Under the pieces are notes generated by a model. It was given only the letters and a program-made list of their open reading frames with translations, ran no database searches and was not told where the DNA came from. Positions 47,239 through 56,824 of a stretch of 64,000 nt of DNA are shown in pieces; position 1 is the stretch's first letter, and every line of letters begins with the position of its first letter. The position numbers and the translations under genes are program-made. Source of the stretch: Podospora bellae-mahoneyi (lineage: Eukaryota > Ascomycota > Sordariomycetes > Sordariales > Podosporaceae); NCBI RefSeq assembly GCF_035222275.1, contig NC_085882.1, positions 3,479,501 through 3,543,500 on the forward strand, given 5' to 3'.

Positions 47239-48121
47239 CTAGGAATCCTGTCGTCTTTCACGGTCACCGTCTGAAAGGCCGGGAACAATAACATAGTCAG
47301 CAAATGTTGTACTCGAGGACATGGACGACGCGGTCAAGGATTTGATCGAGTCGGCATCCCCTCCGACTGGCGCAGGGACATGAGGATGAGGCATGGAACC
47401 TCGCGCAGGTGCCGCAGAGGGGTACCCGTGCAGGTGCGTTTGCGATTGTGCGTGCGCATAGCCTGGTGCTGCCGCGGCTCCAGTCGATCGGGGATGGTGG
47501 TGATGAGGACGGAGGACGAGATGGCGATATTCACCTTCGCTTTCCACAGGTGTGGGCGGGAGAGCTCCCGGAACGGCCTGCTGGCCTTGCCGCGCTGTTC
47601 CTGGGCGGCTGCCGCCGCCATACTTGTGTTGGTCTTTCTCGGCCGCCGAGGCTGCTGTCCTCGAGCTGTCGCCAGCACCCGTCTGTGGCTTGCCTCCCTT
47701 CAACCGCTCTTCCATCTCACGAATGCGCCGCTCGAGGGCCTCGAGCTCCGAAGTCTGGTTGTCAATCTCCTTCTTCCTAAACGTGGGTGCCGTCTGTCAG
47801 TGTCCAGAACTTCGGCATCGTGAGGGGTTGAGGTGCTTGCTGCATTGCGCGCGCAACGCCCAAGCTCCTGGTGGGGTTCAGGGAGAGCTGCCTGCGACTG
47901 ACCGTTTATCAACTTGCTCGTCGAGGTCTGCAACACTGTTGTCGATGCGGAAAATGTTCATGAGCTCTTCCGAAAACACTTTGGCAATAGTCCTGCATAA
48001 TTGGGCAACAGCTGTCAGTTTTGGACCCTTCGATCGGTGGGCATTAGGGAGAAACGCACGATTGCGGGCGGCGGCCATTGGGCTTCCAGTCGCGGTCGAG
48101 CTCTTCGTCAGTGGGAGACAT
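47239..48121 (-). CDS. uncharacterised small coiled-coil protein
   Basis: Three exons (48060-48121, 47903-47992, 47239-47776) give 229 codons, with GTGCGT and GTCAGT donors. The N-terminus MSPTDEELDRDWKPNGRR is followed by a conserved-looking helical part (VFSEELMNIFRIDNSVADLDEQ) and a coiled coil (about 50-82). The rest is low-complexity, Gly/Ala/His/Pro-rich, with a His4 run, and ends near a segment FADYVIVPGLSDGDRE. No catalytic or membrane feature is present. The compact N-terminal half suggests a small adaptor or complex subunit; I do not recognise it. Confidence 0.78.
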
Positions 48122-50472
48122 TTTGGTGACAGTTGTGAGGGATAAAACGGTGCGACGGTTGGAGAAAAGCCGTTGGGAACGGGGAGACAAGATGGCCGAG
48201 GTCGAAGAACGATGAGGTGCTGGGTCGGGATCGAGTTGAGTCGAAGGTCGAGTCGAGCGAGGTTGCCAGTTTCAAGGCAAGTCCCGTTCATAATTAAAGG
48301 GTCCCAGCTGGCTGGCAAGCGGCAGGGGGGTTTAGTGAGTGCCCTTGTGCTGTGCACTGCGACCCAAGTGTGTCACCAGCCCAAGAGCCTAATTTGGGAT
48401 GGTCGCGCCGATAGCCAGGGGTTTAGTGCCGCATGGACAATGCAATGAGTGTCTGGAGATCCAAAGCATGTCGGAATAAAGAAGAGGTGATATCGGAAAC
48501 GTGATGGGTGTCGTCTCCCCGTCATTGACCTTTTTTGCTATCTAGATCCGTCCAGATGACGAGGTGTTGCTGTCCCTCCTGACTCAACACCTCACTGAGG
48601 AACCGACAGCCTGCCTTGATCTTGATGGAAACTGGCACGGCAATTCATATCCGGCGAGTGTCTCCGCGATGCGGTCATTCCGAGTGGTTTTTCTCTTCCT
48701 TAATAAAACAACGCTGCGCCAAGAGGCGTCTGTAATGTGTCTCTCGACGAGTGGGCGGCAAATGTTTGTGGGATAGCTGAGATTTGGATCATCTCCACGA
48801 AGCCCCACTGTGAGATTAGCATAACTTTGAGACAGCGATTTGTGCTCATGGGCGCATGAATTTTTCATTTCTTCAACATCTGATTCAGCATATATACTTT
48901 GTATTCACAGGATCATCCTTTTTGGCCACAAGGAGAGAACATCACGGGTCGGCCGAGTTTGAGCAGCTGGGCGCTGTATTAGGCAATAATGGGAACGAGA
49001 TACGATTTGTTTGATACCAAGGCGAGGGCACTAACAATTACTGCGAGGTCTCTAACAACTGGTTCGGCGCATGACCTGTCCACAGTCATCATTCCATTCC
49101 AAATGACCAGCTAGGTTGACCATTCAGAAATATGGGAACTCGGTGACTCAGTATGAACTTGTAGCTCCTTCTACACACAGAATTCCACGAGGTTTATTTG
49201 CGTGGACTATACTATAAACCCTTCTATCACGTACATCTCAGCACCCTCATGCCAAGATTTCAGGGGTGAAAGTATTGCCCGAAAGCTTGAAAGCACAGAC
49301 CAGCATTCCCGACTTGATGCGATCATGATCACAACCGCTTCAAAAATTGCTTAGAAACTCTTGTAGAGGGCAGGAAGCCCAGTGTTCCAGTCCGTAATTC
49401 GGAAATGTACTTCGCCTTGAAGTGTGTCTTTGTAGCCTTGAGGTGCTTTACGTTGGTGGGGGTAAAGAACTTGGTCACTGGCAGTGGGCAATGTAGTCAA
49501 GTTGACATTGTTTGATGGGCTCTACCGCCTGGTGTGTCTAAACTTGAACATCTTTCCTGATTGCACGGGCTCATGGCTGAAGTTGGTCTACCATTTGCTT
49601 GTTTGACAGCCCGAAAAAGGACAGTAGCTCCGGGCAAATTGATGGGGAAATAGTCCAACTGTGGGTGGGAAACCAGGAAGTGTTGCAATGACGTTCTGAT
49701 CTTATCTTATCAGGTGAGCAAGGATCAAGGCTATCTCAAGGACATAATTCAATGTCGAGTGAATAGCGCTGACTTCAGGATAGATGAGCCAAAATGCAGC
49801 TATGGTATAGAAGTACGGAACCTGTTTAAAAACATTCCACTGCACATCTGACGCTCAAAACTCTTCTTCAGCCACAAACTTGGGATGGGTGTATGTTCAA
49901 GTTAGGGTTACATACCGGCTTTCGAGTTTTATCAGTGCACTATTCACCCACGTGACAGTCTGAGCCCGGCCTTGGCTTCCCGTCTGGCGCGGCGAGTTCT
50001 GAATTGGATTCCCCTCAGCGCGCCTCAGGTCTTTTGATTGCACCACCAATACACGGCATCACAGCGCTCGACCGCATCAAGAATCAAGACGATCCACGAC
50101 ACCAACCGCCAACTCACGTGATTGTCCTGTCGCGACCGGAAAAATCATCTTCAGCGACACAACCACGACAACACCACCAGCCAAGACCCGCAGACAAGAA
50201 CCTCGACGGCTGCACGCTTCCCCAATCAATTTGGCCATTTAACCCACATAATCGCTATCTTCGATACCCGGAGCCTTGAGCTCAGGCTGCCGGTGAGTCT
50301 AGATGGTCTTGGCGCACCCACGCGTATGGTGACGCGCGATGAAGCTTCTACAGAGCAGATCAGAGCATTGCATCGCTGACCTTGTCCGTAACCACAGATC
50401 GTGGCGCCTGTACATCTTCTCCCCCAGAGGCGTGACAACTCCTTGGGCCCCCCACCGGGTGGAGTCTGGGGC
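48122..50472. other. long divergent intergenic region, 2.35 kb, with the 5' UTR of the bromodomain gene
   Basis: The largest gene-free stretch. Bases 48870-49960 are AT-richer than the flanks and hold no frame with motifs. From about 50000 the sequence is C/A-rich, lacks any ATG on the plus strand up to the predicted UTR intron, and is read as 5' UTR. I looked for terminal repeats and transposon motifs and found none. Confidence 0.45.
50293..50397 (+). other. predicted 5' UTR intron of the bromodomain gene
   Basis: A GTGAGT donor, a GCTGAC branch about 18 nt before the end, and a CACAG acceptor define a 105-nt intron. Two plus-strand ATGs lie inside it (50325 and 50339), while the presumed upstream exon has none, so splicing would make 50473 the first start codon. 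Confidence 0.6.
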
Positions 50473-53400
50473 ATGAATACTCCGGCGAACCCGACGACAT
50501 TCCCAGTATCGTCCTTCACATCGCTCGAGCTCGTGTTCCTCTTTCGAGGTGTCAACAAGTTTGGCATCGACCCCGCTGCCTTTCCACAGATCTCCAATGT
50601 TCTGCGGGACAACAGCGGCCTCAAGAGGCAGCCGACCTTCGATGCCCAAAGGTTGAGCCCCGAGGCTCTGCAGAAGGTCTTTCTGTATCTTGTTGGTCAA
50701 GAGATCCGGGCCGATCATGTCGGCAGCATGCCTGGGCCAGATGGCCCTCTCTCTCCTGCCTCCAAGAAGAGAAGGCTTGATACTCTTACGCTACCGAGCT
50801 GGAAGGATGTTCACCAGCACATCGATAAGGTGCAGCAAGCCTACGACAAGGTGTTCGACTCCTACATCGAGAGCGCTGTTCAAGAGATCGATCATCTGGA
50901 GGAAGCATACAGGAAGACAGAGGCAGAGCTAGAGCAGCTCCAACTGGCCGAATCACAAGCTAGCGAGGAGGCCAAACAGCAAAAGGAAGAGGTCATCGAG
51001 GATAAAGGGGTACAAGTGAATGGAGTTGGTGATATCAAACCGAAGACAGGCCCGGCGATCGTCAATGGCATCCATCCGTCTCCAAAGGCCTCGCCCAAAC
51101 CATCACCACAGCTACCGCCGTCTCAGTTACCGCAGTCTCAGCTACCACACCACGCGCAATCCCAGCCCCGGCAACACCTTCAACAACATCCCCAGCAACA
51201 GCATCAACAACAGAATTTGCAGCAGTCTATGCAACAGCCTTTACAGCGGCCACAGCAGCTGACGCCACAGCCCCATGTGCCTCAAGTGTCTCAGCCATCG
51301 CAACCGCCGCAACCCCCTCAACCACCGCAGTTACCCCAGCTGCAACAGCTGCAGCTACCACTGCAATCACCACAGACACTGCATCAAGCACAGCCGCCAC
51401 AGCATGGCCATGTACCACAGCAAACACATGTGCAGCAAGGGCAGCTGCCACAGCAAGCACAGCAAGCACAGCAAGGTCTCCAACAAGGGCAACGGCTACC
51501 GGGACAGGGACAGCCCTCACAGCAGCTGCATCAAGGACAGCCAGCTCAACATATGGTTCAAGGACAACCGCCACAGCAAGTCCAGCCATTGCAGCAACCA
51601 AACCCATTGCCACACGTCCAGCAGTCACAGCAATCGCAGCAACCACAACCACCGTTGCGGCCACTGCAGCCTCTGCTCCCACATCTTGCACCCCGTCAAG
51701 ATGCCAGAAACGGACTTGGCTCTCCACATTCCCAGCATGCTTCTCTCGATAAAGCAGGTCCGGCCCCTCGTCCTCCCACCTTGAATCACCCGCCCACCAC
51801 TCGTTCACCACAGCTTGGCCATCCCGACGTCTCAAGGGGTCCTTCTGCCAGACCTTCAGAGCCGCCAAAGTCGCTCGGTGGATCGCCGCAAGTTCTCCAA
51901 GCACCGCAAGGGGTGCCCTCTTTCCAACCATTGTCCCAGTCGCCTGCTCCAGCTCCTGCCGCAGACGGCCTGCAGAGGCCAGATGGCGTTGCGAGAGCAC
52001 ATCAGTCTCCGGGCCCTCTGCCAGCGAGCCCGCATATGCCGCCGTCGCAGTCACAGTTGAAATGGGAGCCGCCATATCAACCCTCTTCTGGCGCTCGGCC
52101 CCCGATGAACTCGCCATTACAACACGGCCCTAATGTGTTTTCTCCCCCTCCGCATATGGTGGCTTCCCAACGGCCACCACCGATCTCGTCTCCTTTGCAA
52201 GGGCAAACAAACAGGCCGTTGCCACAGCAGGTTTTGCACCCCCCTCATACTCATACGACGGGTCAATTTGTGCCTCTTCAACCAACACCTGTTCGGCCCG
52301 CTATAGACGCAACAAACAGGCAGCCACCGCCGGTTTCGAGCCCAGGGCCGAACAACACGGTGCAGTCCCCTTTCCATCCTGGGCCATACCACAACTATCC
52401 CGTTCCGTCGTCCCCTCACCCAACTCAACCTCAGCAACATGCTCCTAAAGCCCCTCAACATGGCGCTGTCACACATCCTCCTTCAGTACGGAGCCCGGCC
52501 GTTGCTTCGCCCGCCTCTACATCAGGGATTCATCTGCCACGATCTAATCAAGGACTGGCGGCTCCTTCTCAACAACGACCACAATCGCTGCCTCACTTGC
52601 AAGCGCCTTCGCCATATCCCCAAGCTACTCATCCTCCTGCTGTACCCTCACCAGCTGGCCCCCAAAATGGAGGATACAGTTCCCCATATCACCCTCCCCG
52701 GCCTGCTCCAGTGGAACGTATCCATCCACGTGCGCCTGCGACAACGACGCCTGTTCCACCCGCTAGATTCGGGCCTGCGCCGTCTGCCCCCCAGACGCCG
52801 GCTGTTATGCAACAGCAGCCCTTCGTCATTTCGGCTAAGATGACAAAGTGGAAGACGGAATCCACTCCTTCGACGCCGAAGGGTGGACTTGAATTTCAGT
52901 TTGGGTGGGATGAGAAGCCTAGTCCACAGACTGAACCAATCAGTCCCGTTCTGGAACCGGCGCCCTTGCCATCAGCCGCCCCCCACGAGTCACCAAAGAA
53001 AGCACCAGAGCAATCGCAGGCTAAACAGACCCCGAGTTCCTCAGGTAAGCCCGGTAGATCAAGGGTGCCTCAGTCAACCAGGGATGCAACCTCTCCCTCT
53101 CCAGTGGCGTCCGGGTTAAGGAATACATCTGTCAAGGCTACCGAAGAGGTGGTGCTACCCATAAATGAGCCGGATGTACCCAAGATCAAGGATGAGGCCA
53201 TGACGCCGCGCCCAACCACCGAGACTGGCGACACCGCAGCAGATGAGAGTATCTCCAACAGACCGAATCCGGCACGCTCAACTAAGCGGAAACGAGACGA
53301 ATCTACGCCAGCCTCGGTCCAATCCCCAAGGGGACGACAGCTGACAGATGCATCCCGTGATGATTCGATGCCGCCTAATATGCCCAATGTCGTCCTCTGG

Positions 53401-54132
53401 ACCCGCTCTTTCCACAAGGTCAGCGGCTCTGCCATGGAGTCGATTGTCGGCCACCGGTCAGCCAACATGTTTGCTGCCCCCATCCGAGAGAAGGACGCAC
53501 CGGGCTATCATAAGGTGATCAAACAGCCCCAGGACCTGAAAACCATCCGCAGTGCCATCGCCCACGGGAACAAGGCCGCCGCGCAAGCAGCCGCTGCTTT
53601 GCCGGGGGGTGACCCAGGCGGTAGCTGCTGGCTCCCTCGGACAGAAGAGCTTGTCCCACCAAAGAGCATCATCAACTCTGGCCAGCTCGACCGCGAGCTC
53701 TCTCACATTTTTGCCAACTGCATCATGTACAATCCCGACCCGTGGCACGGACCAGGCCCGGCTTTCCTACCCCAGGAGGATGATTCTGAGGGACTGGAAG
53801 CTGGCGCGCACCAGGATAATGTCGTGGGGTACAAGGTGGACGAGTTTGGGATCGTCAACGATGCCCGCGCCATGTTTATCGAGGTCGAGCAGCATGTTAG
53901 TGAGTTGCGCTCGGCGGAGAAGCGTAGTGCGCCCCCCGGTGGTGGACATGCTGCGGGGGCGGAGGGTGTGTTTACTGGGACGAGCACAAGGCAGGCTAGC
54001 GTTGCGATGCAACATGGCGATGGCGGTTCCAAGGATGACGTGTCTGGTGCAGAGGAACAGGACGAGCAGACGGCGACCGAGACGGAGAATAATGACGGGA
54101 GATCCAAGAGAAGGCGAACGGGGAGAGCCTAG
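50473..54132 (+). CDS. BRD8/Bdc1-type bromodomain protein with long Gln/Pro-rich region
   Basis: One exon of 1219 codons. The N-terminal 100 residues carry a helical domain seen in this group (SFTSLELVFLFRGVNKFG, then LSPEALQKVFLYLVGQE), followed by an NLS-like KKRRLD and a coiled coil (about residues 110-190). Residues about 205-400 are an extreme Gln/Pro/His-rich tract and the next 400 are Pro/Ser-rich. A divergent bromodomain occupies about 975-1150: LWTRSFHKVSGSAMESIVGH, ANMFAAPIREKDAPGYHKVI, LKTIRSAIAHG and IFANCIMYNPDP, in which Asn of MYNP is the expected acetyl-lysine contact. A long insert separates two helices. In fungi such proteins are NuA4 acetyltransferase subunits; that role is inferred. 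The tail is acidic then basic (KRRRTGRA). Confidence 0.9.
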   Translation: MNTPANPTTFPVSSFTSLELVFLFRGVNKFGIDPAAFPQISNVLRDNSGLKRQPTFDAQRLSPEALQKVFLYLVGQEIRADHVGSMPGPDGPLSPASKKRRLDTLTLPSWKDVHQHIDKVQQAYDKVFDSYIESAVQEIDHLEEAYRKTEAELEQLQLAESQASEEAKQQKEEVIEDKGVQVNGVGDIKPKTGPAIVNGIHPSPKASPKPSPQLPPSQLPQSQLPHHAQSQPRQHLQQHPQQQHQQQNLQQSMQQPLQRPQQLTPQPHVPQVSQPSQPPQPPQPPQLPQLQQLQLPLQSPQTLHQAQPPQHGHVPQQTHVQQGQLPQQAQQAQQGLQQGQRLPGQGQPSQQLHQGQPAQHMVQGQPPQQVQPLQQPNPLPHVQQSQQSQQPQPPLRPLQPLLPHLAPRQDARNGLGSPHSQHASLDKAGPAPRPPTLNHPPTTRSPQLGHPDVSRGPSARPSEPPKSLGGSPQVLQAPQGVPSFQPLSQSPAPAPAADGLQRPDGVARAHQSPGPLPASPHMPPSQSQLKWEPPYQPSSGARPPMNSPLQHGPNVFSPPPHMVASQRPPPISSPLQGQTNRPLPQQVLHPPHTHTTGQFVPLQPTPVRPAIDATNRQPPPVSSPGPNNTVQSPFHPGPYHNYPVPSSPHPTQPQQHAPKAPQHGAVTHPPSVRSPAVASPASTSGIHLPRSNQGLAAPSQQRPQSLPHLQAPSPYPQATHPPAVPSPAGPQNGGYSSPYHPPRPAPVERIHPRAPATTTPVPPARFGPAPSAPQTPAVMQQQPFVISAKMTKWKTESTPSTPKGGLEFQFGWDEKPSPQTEPISPVLEPAPLPSAAPHESPKKAPEQSQAKQTPSSSGKPGRSRVPQSTRDATSPSPVASGLRNTSVKATEEVVLPINEPDVPKIKDEAMTPRPTTETGDTAADESISNRPNPARSTKRKRDESTPASVQSPRGRQLTDASRDDSMPPNMPNVVLWTRSFHKVSGSAMESIVGHRSANMFAAPIREKDAPGYHKVIKQPQDLKTIRSAIAHGNKAAAQAAAALPGGDPGGSCWLPRTEELVPPKSIINSGQLDRELSHIFANCIMYNPDPWHGPGPAFLPQEDDSEGLEAGAHQDNVVGYKVDEFGIVNDARAMFIEVEQHVSELRSAEKRSAPPGGGHAAGAEGVFTGTSTRQASVAMQHGDGGSKDDVSGAEEQDEQTATETENNDGRSKRRRTGRA
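51085..51680. repeat. CAG/CCA-rich low-complexity coding tract
   Basis: Interrupted CAG, CCA and CAA codons encode Gln/Pro runs within the bromodomain gene. Its reverse complement forms a long Ala/Val-rich antisense frame that should not be annotated. Confidence 0.85.
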
Positions 54133-54728
54133 ATGGGGAGATCTCTTGGTAGCAATGCGCTCACAGGATATGAGAAAAGACAAGGGTCACTGGGAAAAGC
54201 AAGACCCAGGCAGAAAACGTATGGTGGACGTTGGGCCCGAGACTTTTGCTCAAAATGAAGCTTTGTTTGGATTCATGTATCAATAAATGGGCGGGGACCA
54301 ATGTTGATGTCCATCACCGTATTATAGTATAAGAGCATCGCCCTGGGATGTTATACACAACAGAGCACACTCTACCTCTTGTGGTCACTATCTGTGTTCA
54401 CCGGCACGGTTGATGAGGGGCACGCGAGGGGCGATATCTTTGTGGAAGCACTCAAACACACTCTTGTCAACGTTGAGACAGCTAGCGCTGCTGAGGGTGG
54501 ACACAGCTTTGATTGACGATGGCTGCCAAGTAACTGTACTTTTCTGAACCCTATTCGTTAAAGCGCTGTTTCGAAGCGCTGAACCCCTCTTCAGTCCCTA
54601 TTCAACAGCCAAAAGCAATAAAAAGCACCAAAACGCCCTGCCTCCCCTTCATTTCCTATTTCCCACCATCCCAGTCTCTTCCACTCACCAACTGCAAGAA
54701 GCCACCTCATCAAACGCCAACCTCAACT
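54133..54728. other. intergenic between convergent genes, 596 bp
   Basis: Facing 3' UTRs; an AATAAA-type signal is at 54282-54287 on the plus strand. Nothing else seen. Confidence 0.5.
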
Positions 54729-56824
54729 TCAGGCGTATTCGCACTTGACCTCAATGTTGTCGTAGCGCTTGCCCTGAAGATAGAAGACATACCCCATATC
54801 GGCGGAACCAGCTGTAGGGTACTGCTGTTAGCAAAAACCGCAATTACCACGGCCAAAAAAAAAGAAAAAAAAAGAAAAAAAAAAGAAAAAAGAAAAAGAA
54901 AAAAAAAAAAAAAGACCAGGACAATACTCACGAGTAACCTTGATGTCACCCTCCATGATATAGTACACCTTCCCGTCCCCCCCATTCTTCTGCACCCTCT
55001 CCGCCTCGGGCACCTTTGAAACATCAGCAATGAGCGTGCACAGCGTACCCAGCGTCTCATCCTTCTCCAACATGGCCTCCCGCCCCTTTTTCTATCCACC
55101 ATGATCGCAGCTTTCAGCTCTGTGAACCACCCGTTTTCCACCCGCTGCCGATAATAGAACGGAAACGAGAACGCTTGCTCTCCTCCATGTCGTCGCCCCG
55201 CTGGAAAAACCGAACCATGGCGTCGACGCTCTGAATGCCGGTATACCCGTCATGAAATGTCTTGGTCGCCAGACTGGTATGCTTCTTGGAGTCAACGGCT
55301 GGATCCTACTCTCGCCCATGTGGTGGCGCGTCCTTGCGACTGATGACATGGACTTTGGTCAGGGAACCGTCGCCGACGAGCGAGAGGCCCTTCATGATGG
55401 CACCGCGGGTGACAGCCAGGTCGGGCTCCGGGGGTGTGATGAGGGGGACTTCGGTCCGCATCTGGTTGTCCTTCCTCCAAATGTACGCCTGCTTGATCTC
55501 GCCGCGGAGGTAAGGAGAACCGGCGAAGCCTCCTACTAGGATGAAGGCTTTGATGGACTTCGTCGGGCACGCGTCCTGTTGCTCATTCACCTTTTTGACA
55601 ATGATGCCGACGGTGGGCCTGAAGATGTCTTCGAGGTGGTCCGAGCTGACCTTTATCTTGTCATTGTAGACGCCGGCTTGTTCGTTGTTGAGGATGAGGT
55701 TGAGGGGGAACTCGTGGGTCCCTGAGGACTTGGTAAAACAGCGCTTGGTCTGTAGTAGAACTTGAGGATTAGTCTAAGGTGAGTGGGAAAGGGGAAAAAA
55801 AGTAACACTTGCCTCAAACTCAAACTTGGCCATTGCGGGGGATATATGTCTCTCACGCATGTTACGCGAAAGTAGTGCGTATCCTGGAACACACCAGAAT
55901 CTATTATGGAGGTACTCTCTGAATCTCATGTTGAGTTGGGCGGAGCCGGCAAGATCGCCATCGCGGAGACCAACCTCCTTGACCTTCAGGGGGTTGAGGT
56001 TGGTGATGGTGTAAATGACCAGGTCCACAGTGCCGCCTCCCGCATCAATAATCACGAACCTGCCAGTCTTTATCAGCACACGTGTTCATATTGGCCTATT
56101 GCACACTGAGCAATAAACGTACGTATCGCCAACCTCGAGCTTGGTGTCTGTATCAGCAGTGCGCTCAGCCTTCTCATTGATGGCATAGATAGCAGCAGCC
56201 TCGGGCTCCGAGAGGAGATGGATGGTCCCGCTCGGCATACCCGCCACCCTCAAGGCCGTATGGAAAGCTGTCCTGGTCTTCTCCTTGGAGTCATTGTTCC
56301 AGTTGGCTGGGACAGTGGCCACGTACTCGAAGTCAGTGGGCAAAGACTTGAAGTTCATCTTTGTCTTGGCATACCCCAGGAGCGATGTCAGAAACTTGGT
56401 GACCAATGACTCTGGACTTGGACCGGCATTGATGAATTCAAGCTGTCGAGGCGTAAGCCTCCTTGCCCAAGGATAAAGACCGCTGCGTTGTGACTTGGGT
56501 TAGATCGCTATCCTCAAGGTCGTCGAAGGGGACTCACAGCTTGAACCACTCCATCACCTCGTCTGCGGGGGTATCATCAGAGACATCGAAGCCCCATTTG
56601 CCCGTCTTGGACAATTTGGTCGGGACTCTCTGGTAATGCCTGATGCCATCGACTTTCCCTTCAGGGTGCTTCTCACCGGGCTTGTTTGAAAGGTCGGCTG
56701 TAGGCCACTCTCGGAGGATCATAACTTCATCCGGTTTGGCACTACTGGCCCAGGCAATGCTGGTAAACGTTGTGCCCATGTCGACGGCGACAATGGTCGT
56801 CGGCTTGATAGTAGGGGGGGGCAT
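54729..56824 (-). pseudogene. Hsp70-like ATPase gene with a broken 3' part
   Basis: Exons 56538-56824, 56123-56482, 55813-56059 and the start of 55309-55749 read cleanly as a fungal Hsp70-like ATPase: DMGTTFTSIAW (phosphate 1), LSEPEAAAIYAI, VIIDAGGGTVDLVIY (phosphate 2) and ILVGGFAGSPYL (adenosine motif). In 55080-55345 the expected C-terminal region appears only by changing frame about four times, and a stop occurs at 55306. Beyond this, a normal-looking last intron (54812-54931) and last exon ending IEVKCEYA restore the family end. The intron between the third and fourth exons starts with GC (AG|GCAAGT). Either a recently decayed gene or clustered sequencing errors. Without repair the product would stop soon after the ATPase domain. 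Confidence 0.75.
54855..54915. repeat. A/G-rich homopurine tract inside the last intron
   Basis: Sixty bases of A runs interrupted by single G; on the gene's strand it is a very long polypyrimidine tract between donor and branch region of the Hsp70-like gene's last intron. Confidence 0.85.

Noticed and set aside
48870-49960. AT-richer block as a transposon or retroelement copy
   Set aside because: No terminal repeats, target duplications or element-type protein motifs could be seen.
51227-52117. 296-codon Ala/Val-rich minus-strand frame
   Set aside because: It is the reverse complement of the CAG/CCA tract of the bromodomain gene.
53045-53073. GTAAGC...CAG pair inside the bromodomain gene that resembles an intron
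   Set aside because: Only 29 nt, below the minimum intron size, and its removal would shift the frame.
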